A stretch of DNA of 50,788 bases, from contig JAHDDS010000013.1 of assembly GCA_020629235.1 (NCBI GenBank), positions 1 to 50,788 of the forward strand, read 5' to 3'. Each line of letters begins with the position of its first letter. Position 1 is the stretch's first letter. The notes beneath the pieces were generated by a model, which did not search any database, had not been told where the DNA came from, and was given only the letters and a program-made list of their open reading frames with translations. The translations under genes were made by a program, and so were the position numbers. Shown one piece after another: positions 15,053-23,726 of this stretch. This DNA is from Planktomarina sp. Lineage in GTDB: Bacteria > Pseudomonadota > Alphaproteobacteria > Rhodobacterales > Rhodobacteraceae.

Positions 15053-17134
15053 ATGCAAACTTGGCGATTGGACGACGGGCGTCAGACATTAGTTCTGGCC
15101 GCCCGCACAGCACGGCTGCCCGAAGTGGTGTATTGGGGCCCCGCGCTGCCAAAAGAAGACGACCTGGAATCCCTGGCCCGGGCCACTCGGATCGACGTCA
15201 CCGGCGGGATGCTGGATGAAAATCCAGACCTGTCCATCTGTCCCGAAGCGGTGCGCACCTTTCCTGGCCAACCCGGTCTGATCTGCCGCGATTCCGATGG
15301 CACACCGTTGCTGCCGAAATTCTGTTTTGCGTCAGACAAGCGCGACGGCAGTCGTTTGGAACTGACGTTCGTGGACGACGCCAACGGTTTAACGTTGACC
15401 GCGTGTTTTGAAACTGACGCCCACACGGGGCTGATCACGTGCCAAACCACACTGTCTGCCACCCGCCCCATTCACCTGCATTGGTTGGCGGCCCCAGTGG
15501 TGCCTGCCCCGCAAAGCGCTGACGAAATGATCGACTTCACCGGGCGCTGGTGCGGCGAATTCCAAACGGCCATCACGCCTTGGACCCCGGGCATGCGGTA
15601 CCGCGAAAACCGAACAGGACGCACCGGACACGAACACTTTCCGGGCCTGATCATTCCCGGCCGCGGTGCCACAAACGCCAACGGCGAAGCCTGGGGCTTT
15701 CACTATGGCTGGTCGGGCGGCCACAAGATGATCGCCGAAGAACTGCCCGATGGCCGCCGCCAAGTGCAATTCGGCCACGCCGCCCGGATGGAAACCGAAG
15801 CCGCCACTGAATTCAAAACGGCCAAGTTATTCCTGACCTATTCCGACCAAGGCTTGAACGGCTGCGCGGTCAGCTTTCAACGCCATGTGCGGGACCGCGT
15901 GGTGCAGTTCCCCAACGCAGCGCGGGCACGACCCGTGCACTATAACTGTTGGGAAGCGGTCTACTTCGACCACAAGCTGCCGGTCCTGAAAGACATTGCG
16001 GATCGCGCAGCGGATCTGGGCGCGGAACGCTTTGTTTTGGACGATGGATGGTTCGGCGAACGCGACGACGACACCACATCCCTGTCCGATTGGGAAGTGG
16101 ACCCGCGCAAATACCCCGACGGTCTGACGCCGCTGATTGAACATGTGCACAGCTTGGGAATGACCTTCGGCATCTGGTTCGAACCAGAGATGATCAACCC
16201 CAACAGTAACATTCACCGCAAGTATCCCCACTGGGCCCTTGGGTCAGAAGACCAAACCTTGGGACGCCAGCAAAAAGCCATGAACATGGCCTTGGCCGAA
16301 GTACGCGATTTCATCTATGACAGGATGTCCGCGATTTTGGCGGCCCATGACATCGACTATATCAAGTGGGACCACAACCGGGTACTGCCCATGCCCGATG
16401 CGGCGCAAACGCGGGGGTCTTATGCCCTGCTGGACCGGTTGCGCGACGCCTTTCCCAATGTGGAAATCGAAAGCTGCGCATCGGGGGGCGGCCGGATCGA
16501 TTTCGGCATCTTGGAACGGACCCACCGTGTGTGGTTGTCCGACAGCAATGACGCCTTGGAACGCTTGCGCATTCAACACAACGCAGCCCTTTTCCTGCCG
16601 TCCGTCGTCACCGGCAGCCACGTGGGTCCGCGCCATTGCCACACATCGGGGCGCGTGTTGGACATCAGCTTTCGGGCCTGGGTCGCCGCACAACGTCACA
16701 TGGGGTTTGAAATGGACCCGCGCGAATTGGACGACCGCGAAGAAGCGGTCCTGCGCGAGGTGACATCGTGGTACAAACACAACCGCCATTGGATGGCCAA
16801 GGCCGATATCCTGCGTCTGGACAGCCACGACCCATCGGTCATTGCAGAAATCCAAGTGGCGTCGGGCGGCGATCAATTTGCAGCCTTCATCGGCAAAGCA
16901 GACACGTCGGCGCAAATCGCGCCCCGTCCACAACGCTTAACCGGCCTGGACCCTGCAGCGCGGTACCGCGTCAACTTGGCCAATAAGATCGCTGCCCCTG
17001 CCCTGTCGCGGGGGGATCCTTTGCTGAAGCACGAGGATTTGGAAGTGTCTGGGCAGTGGTTGATGACCCAAGGGGTCACGGTACCTTGGTCGTTTCCAAA
17101 TCATATGTGGGTTCTGGAAGGGACGCGGATATGA
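15053..17134 (+). CDS. Alpha-galactosidase, glycoside hydrolase family 36
   Basis: The enzyme has 693 residues. It has an N-terminal beta-sandwich (about 1-280), a TIM-barrel catalytic domain (about 290-600) and a C-terminal beta domain, as in GH36. The nucleophile is predicted to be D440 in YIKWDHNR. The acid/base aspartate lies in LSDSND (about 497-500), and CASGGGRIDFG lies between them. FVLDDGWFGERDDD and FGIWFEPEMINPNS are further GH36 motifs. It lacks a signal peptide, so it works on imported substrates such as melibiose, raffinose-type sugars or galactosylglycerol. The substrate choice is inference. It follows the permease directly. Confidence 0.94.
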   Translation: MQTWRLDDGRQTLVLAARTARLPEVVYWGPALPKEDDLESLARATRIDVTGGMLDENPDLSICPEAVRTFPGQPGLICRDSDGTPLLPKFCFASDKRDGSRLELTFVDDANGLTLTACFETDAHTGLITCQTTLSATRPIHLHWLAAPVVPAPQSADEMIDFTGRWCGEFQTAITPWTPGMRYRENRTGRTGHEHFPGLIIPGRGATNANGEAWGFHYGWSGGHKMIAEELPDGRRQVQFGHAARMETEAATEFKTAKLFLTYSDQGLNGCAVSFQRHVRDRVVQFPNAARARPVHYNCWEAVYFDHKLPVLKDIADRAADLGAERFVLDDGWFGERDDDTTSLSDWEVDPRKYPDGLTPLIEHVHSLGMTFGIWFEPEMINPNSNIHRKYPHWALGSEDQTLGRQQKAMNMALAEVRDFIYDRMSAILAAHDIDYIKWDHNRVLPMPDAAQTRGSYALLDRLRDAFPNVEIESCASGGGRIDFGILERTHRVWLSDSNDALERLRIQHNAALFLPSVVTGSHVGPRHCHTSGRVLDISFRAWVAAQRHMGFEMDPRELDDREEAVLREVTSWYKHNRHWMAKADILRLDSHDPSVIAEIQVASGGDQFAAFIGKADTSAQIAPRPQRLTGLDPAARYRVNLANKIAAPALSRGDPLLKHEDLEVSGQWLMTQGVTVPWSFPNHMWVLEGTRI

Positions 17135-17212
17135 TAAGCTTTTTGAAACAGGTTTTGGCACAGCGGTCGGCACCGGCCCGTGCCCCAAACCCACTCTTTT
17201 CTGGAGGCCGCG

Positions 17213-17977
17213 ATGACGGCGAAGTTTGACGATTTAAGCGGGACATCGGTTTATATCACCGGCGGCGGTTCGGGCATCGGGGCGGCCATCACCGACGCTT
17301 TCCTGGCCCAAGGTGCAAAAGTGGCCTTCATCGGACGGTCAGACGCCAGCGATTTTGTGGACGAAATGCAAGCCAAGCACGGCCAGCGTCCCTTGTTCAT
17401 CCAAGGCGACATCACAGACACAGAAGCCCTGAAAGCCAGCATCGACGAAGCCGCAGCGGCCCACGGCCCGGTCACAACACTGATCAACAACGCCGCCAAC
17501 GACAAACGTCACGCAGTGGAAGATGTGGATGACGCGTTTTGGGACTGGATGATCGCCATCAATCTGAAAGCGTATTTCTTTGCCTGCCAAGCCGTGGCGC
17601 CCATGATGAAATCAGCAGGCGGGGGATCCATCATCAACTTCACCTCCATCAGCTATATGATGGGGAACGCAGGGTACCCGATCTATACCGCCGCCAATTC
17701 GGGCATCAACGGTATGACGCGCAGCTTGGCCCGCGAATTTGGCCCGGACAAAATCCGCGTCAATGCCTTGGCACCTGGCTGGGTCCTGACCCAAAAGCAG
17801 ATCGACATGTGGGTGACCGAAGAAGGCTTGGCCGCCCATTTGGAACGGCAATGCTTGAAAGACACTTTGGCCCCCGATGATATTTCGGGCGGGTGCTTGT
17901 TCCTGGCTTCTGACATGTCCAAGATGATGACCGGCCAGTCGCTGGTGATTGACGGCGGCGTGGTGGTGACGGGATGA
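17213..17977 (+). CDS. SDR-family dehydrogenase, probable galactose 1-dehydrogenase with altered catalytic lysine
   Basis: The protein has 254 residues from the ATG at 17213, preceded by CTGGAGG. It shows the Rossmann motif TGGGSGIG, the NNAAN strand motif, catalytic S145 and Y158. The classical YxxxK motif instead reads YTAAN, so the usual lysine is N162. The operon position, between galactosidases and lactonase plus dgoK/dgoA, points to oxidation of D-galactose to galactonolactone. The lysine change is either tolerated in this subgroup or marks a different chemistry. It overlaps dgoK by 4 bases (ATGA). Confidence 0.85.
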   Translation: MTAKFDDLSGTSVYITGGGSGIGAAITDAFLAQGAKVAFIGRSDASDFVDEMQAKHGQRPLFIQGDITDTEALKASIDEAAAAHGPVTTLINNAANDKRHAVEDVDDAFWDWMIAINLKAYFFACQAVAPMMKSAGGGSIINFTSISYMMGNAGYPIYTAANSGINGMTRSLAREFGPDKIRVNALAPGWVLTQKQIDMWVTEEGLAAHLERQCLKDTLAPDDISGGCLFLASDMSKMMTGQSLVIDGGVVVTG

Positions 17978-18873
17978 CCGGCGTCAACCCCAGTTGGATT
18001 GCCGTGGATTGGGGCACCACCAATGTGCGCGCTTGGGCCATGGGCCCCGAAGATACCGTCTTGGCCGAGGTCCGTTCAGACCAAGGCATGGGACGGCTGA
18101 AGCCTATAGAATTTGAAGGTGCTTTGCAGGTTTTGGTGTCGGATTGGTCTGTCGCCAAGGGCACCCCCGTCGTTGCCTGCGGCATGGTGGGGTCCCGGCA
18201 AGGATGGTTCGAAGCCCCATACGCTTTCGTGCCCTGCAAGCCCAGCACTGCCGTCACCAAAGCCCCCAGCGGGCCTGCATTTTCCGTGCGCATCATCGGC
18301 GGCGTGGCCCAAAAATCGCCCCCCGATGTCATGCGCGGCGAAGAAACCCAAATCGCAGGGTTTCTGCGGTTGAACCCAGACTTTGACGGCGTGGTCTGCC
18401 TGCCGGGCACCCATACCAAATGGGTGCACATCAGCGCAGGCGAAATCGTCAGTTTCCAAACCTTTATGACCGGCGAAATCTTCGGCTTGCTGAGTGATCA
18501 ATCCGTGCTGCGTCATTCGATGGGCGAAGACTTCTGTGAAGACACGTTCCAAGACGCGGTGACCGACAGCCTCGGCCGGCCGCAAGGACTGGCGGCAAAC
18601 CTGTTTGCGATCCGCGCGGCGGGGCTGGTGGGGGAAAGCACGCCTGCCATCGCCCGGGGGCGTTTGTCTGGGCTGTTGATTGGATTGGAACTGGCGGGCA
18701 GCCGCCCTTATTGGCTGGGACAAAACGTGGCAATTATTGCCGCCAGCAGCCTGGCAAAGTTGTACGGTGCGGCATTGACGCGCCAAGGCGTGCCGGTGAT
18801 CGAAACCGATGCCAACCGCATGACGTTGGAAGGCTTGAAAGCCGCCTTCGCGCACGAAAAGGAAATCGCATGA
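17974..18873 (+). CDS. dgoK: 2-dehydro-3-deoxygalactonokinase
   Basis: The protein has 299 residues, the usual DgoK length. The phosphate-1 motif of the sugar-kinase/ASKHA fold is near the N-terminus (IAVDWGTTNVRAW). Also seen are PDVMRGEETQIAGFL and CLPGTHTKWVHI, which are characteristic of the DgoK family. It phosphorylates 2-keto-3-deoxy-D-galactonate with ATP to give the 6-phosphate for DgoA. It is coupled to both neighbours by 4-base overlaps, so the three proteins are made from one message in balanced amounts. Confidence 0.94.
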   Translation: MTGVNPSWIAVDWGTTNVRAWAMGPEDTVLAEVRSDQGMGRLKPIEFEGALQVLVSDWSVAKGTPVVACGMVGSRQGWFEAPYAFVPCKPSTAVTKAPSGPAFSVRIIGGVAQKSPPDVMRGEETQIAGFLRLNPDFDGVVCLPGTHTKWVHISAGEIVSFQTFMTGEIFGLLSDQSVLRHSMGEDFCEDTFQDAVTDSLGRPQGLAANLFAIRAAGLVGESTPAIARGRLSGLLIGLELAGSRPYWLGQNVAIIAASSLAKLYGAALTRQGVPVIETDANRMTLEGLKAAFAHEKEIA

Positions 18874-19469
18874 CCCGCAATATCATCGCCATTCTGCGCG
18901 GCGTAACCCCAGCGGACGTGGAAGCCATTGCCGCAGCAATCCTGGACGCTGGCATTGCCAAGATCGAAGTGCCGCTGAATTCGCCCGATCCGATGGACAG
19001 CATCGCGCGCTTGGCCACAGCTTTCGGGGATCGTGCCTTGGTGGGGGCGGGCACCGTTTTGGATGTGCAAGCGGTGGACGATGTCCATGCCGCCGGGGGC
19101 AAACTGATTGTTTCGCCAAATGTGAACGCCGATGTGATCGCGCGCACCGTGGCCTTGGGCATGGAAAGCTGGCCCGGCATTTTCACCCCGTCCGAGGCAT
19201 TTTCCGCCCTGCACGCCGGGGCCACGGGCTTGAAACTGTTTCCCGGTGACATGGCAGGCCCCGCGGGCATGAAAGCGCTGCGCGCCGTGCTGCCCCAAGG
19301 TTGCCAGGTGTATGCCGTGGGCGGCGCAGGGGCAGATAATTTCGCCCAGTGGCACGCGGCCACGGCAGACGGCTTTGGCATCGGTTCAGCCATCTACAAA
19401 CCCGGGGACACCCCCGATGTGGTGGCCCAAAAGGCCCGGGCCATCGTCGCCGCCTATGACGCACTATGA
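18870..19469 (+). CDS. dgoA: 2-dehydro-3-deoxy-6-phosphogalactonate aldolase
   Basis: The protein has 199 residues from the ATG at 18870 that overlaps the dgoK stop; in-frame codons further upstream lie inside dgoK. It is a class I KDPG/KDPGal aldolase of the TIM-barrel type. Schiff-base lysine K122 is in TGLKLFPGD, the catalytic glutamate is in KIEVPLNSP, and VGAGTV and GGAGADN match the family. It splits KDPGal into pyruvate and glyceraldehyde 3-phosphate. The LNSP segment is typical of DgoA rather than Eda. It overlaps the lactonase gene by 4 bases. Confidence 0.94.
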   Translation: MTRNIIAILRGVTPADVEAIAAAILDAGIAKIEVPLNSPDPMDSIARLATAFGDRALVGAGTVLDVQAVDDVHAAGGKLIVSPNVNADVIARTVALGMESWPGIFTPSEAFSALHAGATGLKLFPGDMAGPAGMKALRAVLPQGCQVYAVGGAGADNFAQWHAATADGFGIGSAIYKPGDTPDVVAQKARAIVAAYDAL

Positions 19470-20305
19470 CACCGCTTTCGGTCCACGATGCCCGCCAGTG
19501 TTCCTTGGGCGAAGGGCCTTTATGGCATCCTTTGCGCAGCCAACTGTTCTGGTTTGACATCAACGCCCATCAACTTCTGACAGCAGGCCACATGTGGCAA
19601 TTCGACGAATATGTCTCGGCCGCAGGGTGGGTGGACAAGGACACTTTGCTGGTGGCTTCTGAGACCCAGCTGTTTGCATTCGATTTGCGGAACGGCACCC
19701 AAACCCATGTTGCCCCCCTGGAAGCCGACACTGACGTGACCCGGTCCAATGATGGGCGCGCGGACCCCCAGGGCGGCTTCTGGATTGGCACGATGGGCAA
19801 AGCTGCGGAACCAGGTGCCGGGGCAATTTACCGTTACTTCAAAGGCCAGCTGCGCAAACTGTTTGCCCCCATTACCATCAGCAATTCCATCTGCTTTTCC
19901 CCAGATGGGCGCACGGCTTATTTTTGTGATACACCGCAAAAGCAAATAATGGCGGTGGATCTGGACCCCGAAGGCTGGCCCGAAACCGAACCGCGCATCG
20001 CCGTGGATTTGACTTCAACGGGCGAAAACCCCGACGGGTCCGTGGTGGATGCCCAAGGCAACATCTGGAACGCGCAGTGGGGGTCTGGTCGGGTGGCGTG
20101 TTACACGCCCGCAGGCGATTTCGTTCGCGCCATCGATGTGCCCGGAACCCACACCACCTGCCCTGCTTTTGGTGGTCCAAACGGCGATACGCTGTTTGTG
20201 ACATCGGCCACCGAAGGCCTGACCGCACCGAACGCCGCCCAGGGGCAAACCTTTGCCATTTCCGACGTGGCCATGGGCCAAAAAGAACATCAGGTGATTT
20301 TATGA
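19466..20305 (+). CDS. SMP-30/gluconolactonase-like sugar lactonase
   Basis: The protein has 279 residues, a six-bladed propeller of the SMP-30/LRE family. The metal ligands expected for these lactonases can be read: E16 in LGEGPLW, N/D in RSNDGRADPQG, N in ISNSICFSPDG and D in ENPDGSVVDAQG. It should open galactonolactone made by the dehydrogenase, giving galactonate. No signal peptide is seen, so it is cytoplasmic. It is coupled to dgoA upstream and to the beta-galactosidase downstream by 4-base overlaps. Related enzymes act on several aldonolactones, so specificity is inferred from context. Confidence 0.9.
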   Translation: MTPLSVHDARQCSLGEGPLWHPLRSQLFWFDINAHQLLTAGHMWQFDEYVSAAGWVDKDTLLVASETQLFAFDLRNGTQTHVAPLEADTDVTRSNDGRADPQGGFWIGTMGKAAEPGAGAIYRYFKGQLRKLFAPITISNSICFSPDGRTAYFCDTPQKQIMAVDLDPEGWPETEPRIAVDLTSTGENPDGSVVDAQGNIWNAQWGSGRVACYTPAGDFVRAIDVPGTHTTCPAFGGPNGDTLFVTSATEGLTAPNAAQGQTFAISDVAMGQKEHQVIL

Positions 20306-22185
20306 AGCGCACCCTTGGGGTTTGTTACTATCCCGAACACTGGCCCGAAGACATGTGGGCAGCAGATGCTGCCAAAATGGTGGAAACCGGTTTGTCGTGG
20401 GTCCGCATCGGCGAATTTGCTTGGTCGCGGTATGAACCTGAACCCGGTCGGTTTGATTGGGACTGGTTGGATCGCGCCATTGAAACCTTGGGCAACGCTG
20501 GCCTGAAGGTGATCTTGGGCACCCCCACCGCGACCCCGCCGCGGTGGATGGTGGACAAACACCCCGACATGTTCCCGGTGGATCAAAACGGCCAAGCGCG
20601 GGGCTTTGGGTCGCGTCGACACTATTGCTTCAGCCACGACGGATACCGCGAAGAATCCCGCCGCATCACCGAAATCATGGCCAAGCGGTACGGCAAAAAC
20701 CCCCATGTGGCCGCCTGGCAAACCGACAACGAATACGACTGCCACGACACGGCCATCAGCTGGTCCGACCACGCCCGCACAGCGTTTCAAGACTGGTGCG
20801 CGCAGCGGTATCAATCCCCTGACGCTTTGAACCGGGCCTGGGGCAACGTATTTTGGTCCATGGAATATCGCAGCTTTGATGAGATCGAGCTGCCGAACCA
20901 AACCGTGTGCGAACCCAACCCCAGCCACCTGCTGGCCTTTCGCCGGTTCACGTCCGATCAGGTGGTGCGGTTCAACCGTGTTCAATGCGACGTGATCCGC
21001 AAATATTCAAACGCCCCAATCATCCACAACTTCATGGGCCGCATCACCGCCTTTGATCACTTCGATTGCGGGGCGGATTTGGATATTTCCAGCTGGGACA
21101 GTTATCCCATGGGATTTTTGCTGGACCGGGTGAACGCCAGCGATGAAGACAAAGCGCGATACCTGCGCCAAGGGGACCCAGATTTTCAAGCCTTCCACCA
21201 CGATTTGTACCGCGCCACGTCTGCCGGGCGGTGGTGGATCATGGAACAGCAACCCGGCCCGGTAAACTGGGCCCCGTGGAACCCCGCCCCCCTGCCCGGC
21301 ATGCCACGCCTTTGGGCGTGGGAGGCATTTGCCCACGGTGCAGAAACCGTCTGTTATTTCCGCTGGCGCCAAGCCCCCTTCGCACAAGAACAGATGCACG
21401 CAGGCCTGATGCTGCCCGACGACACAGACGCGCCTTGCCGGGCGGAAGCGGCCCAAGTGGCGCAAGAATTGGCCGAAGCCCCCACGGTGGGCACGGCCCA
21501 AGCGCCCGTGGCATTGGTGTTCGACTATGACAGCGCCTATGCCTGGGAAAGCCAGCCCCAGGGGTGCGATTTCGACTATTTCCAACTGGTGTTTGACGCC
21601 TACAAAGCCCTGCGGCGGGCAGGACTTTCTGTGGACGTGGTGCCCAAAACCGTGGACCCGACCCAGTACAAACTGACTTTGGCCCCTGGTTTGTTGACGG
21701 TCCCTGACACCCTGGCCCAAGGCCGCGTGATCTTGGGCCCCCGGGCCGGGTTGAAGACAGAAGATATGACCATCCCCGAAGACCTGGGACCCGACGTGGT
21801 TGGGTTAAAAACCCGCACGACCTTTGTGGAATCGCTGCCGCCCTTTGCCCCCATGGCAGTGGCCGGTGGCGGCGCATTCGTGAAGTGGCGCGAAAACCTG
21901 GACGGGGACGATGCTGTGATCCTGTGCCTGGAAAATTCTGCCCCGGCCATGGTGGCAGCGGGCACAACGTTCTATCTGGGCGGTTGGCCAGACGCAGATT
22001 TGTGGGACCGGATCGTGGCGGATCAGGCACAGGCCATTGGACTGGACACAACCAAGCTGCCAGACGGCCTGCGTATCCGCGACACAGACACCCATCGGTT
22101 TTGGTTCAACTATGCCCCCGACAGCGTGACCCATGACGGACGCACCTTGCCGCCTGCCGGGGTCTTGTGGGAAAAACGGACATGA
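20302..22185 (+). CDS. Beta-galactosidase, glycoside hydrolase family 42
   Basis: The enzyme has 627 residues from the ATG at 20302 (MKRTLGVCYYPEHWPEDMW); longer in-frame readings lie inside the lactonase gene. GH42 features are clear: GVCYYPEHW at the start of the TIM barrel, acid/base E144 in AWQTDNEYDCH and nucleophile E315 in WWIMEQQPGPVNW. A trimerisation-type domain follows. It is slightly shorter than the roughly 650-690 residues common in the family. It has no signal peptide, so it cleaves imported lactose-like or plant/algal beta-galactosides. It overlaps galM by 4 bases. Confidence 0.94.
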   Translation: MKRTLGVCYYPEHWPEDMWAADAAKMVETGLSWVRIGEFAWSRYEPEPGRFDWDWLDRAIETLGNAGLKVILGTPTATPPRWMVDKHPDMFPVDQNGQARGFGSRRHYCFSHDGYREESRRITEIMAKRYGKNPHVAAWQTDNEYDCHDTAISWSDHARTAFQDWCAQRYQSPDALNRAWGNVFWSMEYRSFDEIELPNQTVCEPNPSHLLAFRRFTSDQVVRFNRVQCDVIRKYSNAPIIHNFMGRITAFDHFDCGADLDISSWDSYPMGFLLDRVNASDEDKARYLRQGDPDFQAFHHDLYRATSAGRWWIMEQQPGPVNWAPWNPAPLPGMPRLWAWEAFAHGAETVCYFRWRQAPFAQEQMHAGLMLPDDTDAPCRAEAAQVAQELAEAPTVGTAQAPVALVFDYDSAYAWESQPQGCDFDYFQLVFDAYKALRRAGLSVDVVPKTVDPTQYKLTLAPGLLTVPDTLAQGRVILGPRAGLKTEDMTIPEDLGPDVVGLKTRTTFVESLPPFAPMAVAGGGAFVKWRENLDGDDAVILCLENSAPAMVAAGTTFYLGGWPDADLWDRIVADQAQAIGLDTTKLPDGLRIRDTDTHRFWFNYAPDSVTHDGRTLPPAGVLWEKRT

Positions 22186-23180
22186 TCGAAAATTTTGACA
22201 CCACAGCGGATGGGAACAGCGTTGCGGCCATAACCATCGGCAACGACCAACTGACTGCCAAGATTTTGACCTTTGGGGCCGTCCTCAATGACGTGCGGTT
22301 GGCGGGAATCGACCATTCTTTGACATTGGGGGCGCCGCAGGTTGCGCCCTATGAAGGTAAGTTCAACAGTTTTGGCAGTTTGATGGGACCTGTCATCAAC
22401 CGCATCGCGGGCTGCAAAGCGACCATCGACGGCAAAGTATTCACGTTTGAAAAGCACCATTCCGGCGACCTGACCCAGCATTCTGGCAGCACCGGCCTGC
22501 AGCGCCAGCTTTGGTCCGTGAAAGATCATGGGGATGATTTTGTCACCCTGGGCGTAGACTTGGCCGATGGTCTGGGGGGATTTCCAGGCAACCGCAGCAT
22601 CACCGCGCACTTCCAAATCCACGGCAGCGCCCTGCAATTGACGGTGACAGCCACGACCGATGCCCCCACATTGATGAACCCGGCCAACCATTCATATTGG
22701 AATTTGGATGGCACCGCAGGTTTCAAAGGCCACAGCCTGACGGTCCATGCGGACAGGTTCACCGAACTTGACGAAAACTTGGTGCCCACGGGCCGGTTGA
22801 TCCCTGTGGAAGGCACCGACTATGACTTGCGATCTGGCAAGGTTTTGGCAGGCGACGACAGCCAGTTCTTTGATCTTAACCTGGTAACCGCAGACGCCCG
22901 CACGGACCTGCGACCGGTGGCCATTTTGCGCGGCACCAGCGGTGTGACGATGGAAATGTCCACCACTGAATGCGGCCTTCAAGTGTACGACTGCGGCACC
23001 ATCAGCCGGCCCGAATACCCCACCAACCACGGGCGCGGATATACGTTTTACGAAGGGATCGCTTTGGAAGCGCAAAGCTGGCCCGGTGCCACGGCCCATG
23101 CCCATTTTCCGTCCATTGTTTTGCGCCCCGGTGACACGTACCGCCAACAGACCCAGTGGGCCTTTGCTGCGACAAAGTGA
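22182..23180 (+). CDS. galM: Aldose 1-epimerase (galactose mutarotase)
   Basis: The protein has 332 residues from the ATG at 22182, overlapping the beta-galactosidase stop. It has the GalM beta-sandwich with FGAVLNDVRL near the start, NRIAGCKATI, the catalytic histidine region NPANHSYWNLDG, and the C-terminal EGIALEAQSWP holding the catalytic glutamate. It interconverts alpha- and beta-galactose. This links the products of the two galactosidases to the anomer preferred by the dehydrogenase. It is the last gene of the operon. Confidence 0.93.
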   Translation: MIENFDTTADGNSVAAITIGNDQLTAKILTFGAVLNDVRLAGIDHSLTLGAPQVAPYEGKFNSFGSLMGPVINRIAGCKATIDGKVFTFEKHHSGDLTQHSGSTGLQRQLWSVKDHGDDFVTLGVDLADGLGGFPGNRSITAHFQIHGSALQLTVTATTDAPTLMNPANHSYWNLDGTAGFKGHSLTVHADRFTELDENLVPTGRLIPVEGTDYDLRSGKVLAGDDSQFFDLNLVTADARTDLRPVAILRGTSGVTMEMSTTECGLQVYDCGTISRPEYPTNHGRGYTFYEGIALEAQSWPGATAHAHFPSIVLRPGDTYRQQTQWAFAATK

Positions 23181-23231
23181 TCTGCACGTCTTCATCGTTG
23201 CGCACCGAACGTGGGTGCGTAGACTGTCGCC

Positions 23232-23726
23232 ATGACCACCCTGACCGCCCAGCCCATCACCGCTGATGCCTTCGCCCCGTTTGGCGATTTGATCAGTCTG
23301 CGGGACACGCCCGACAAGATCATAAACCAAGGCCTGTGCGGGCGGCATCACGACCTTGCCCAGATGGACTTCGGGACTGATGGGCGCGCAGGTCTCAGCC
23401 TGTTTGACGCAACACCGCGCCAGCTGCCGTACCAACTGGAAATGATGGAACGCCATCCCGACGGCAGCCAAGCGTTTTTGCCTATGACCGCCCACCCCTT
23501 CTTGGTGATCGTGGCCCCAGACGCGCAGGGATCGCCGGGCGCACCGCTGGCATTTGTGACCCAACCGGGGCAAGGCGTGAATTATCACCGCAATATTTGG
23601 CACGGCGTTCTGACGCCCCTTGCCGCGCCTGGGCTTTTTGCGGTCGTGGACAGGATTGGCAAAACCCCCAACTTGCAAGAACATTGGTTCGACACCCCAT
23701 TCACCGTGATCGGAGCTTGCCCATGA
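23232..23726 (+). CDS. allA: Ureidoglycolate lyase family protein
   Basis: The protein has 164 residues, the length of AllA (ureidoglycolate lyase, cupin-like fold). Family signatures are ITADAFAPFGDLI at the N-terminus, MERHPDGSQAFLPM (metal/substrate residues) and GVNYHRNIWHGVLTPL near the C-terminus. AllA splits ureidoglycolate to glyoxylate and urea at the end of purine/allantoin breakdown. No other allantoin gene is in the window. It is coupled by ATGA overlap to a class III aminotransferase, so the pair may link glyoxylate formation to transamination; this is a guess from context. Confidence 0.88.
   Translation: MTTLTAQPITADAFAPFGDLISLRDTPDKIINQGLCGRHHDLAQMDFGTDGRAGLSLFDATPRQLPYQLEMMERHPDGSQAFLPMTAHPFLVIVAPDAQGSPGAPLAFVTQPGQGVNYHRNIWHGVLTPLAAPGLFAVVDRIGKTPNLQEHWFDTPFTVIGACP

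Noticed and set aside
20077-20301. Longer start for the GH42 beta-galactosidase
   Set aside because: The extra residues lie inside the lactonase gene. The ATG at 20302 gives the standard GH42 N-terminus and a 4-base overlap like the neighbouring genes.
23181-23231. Possible terminator after galM (GCACC...GGTGC)
   Set aside because: The stem is only five clean base pairs and has no T-run; it is too weak to call.
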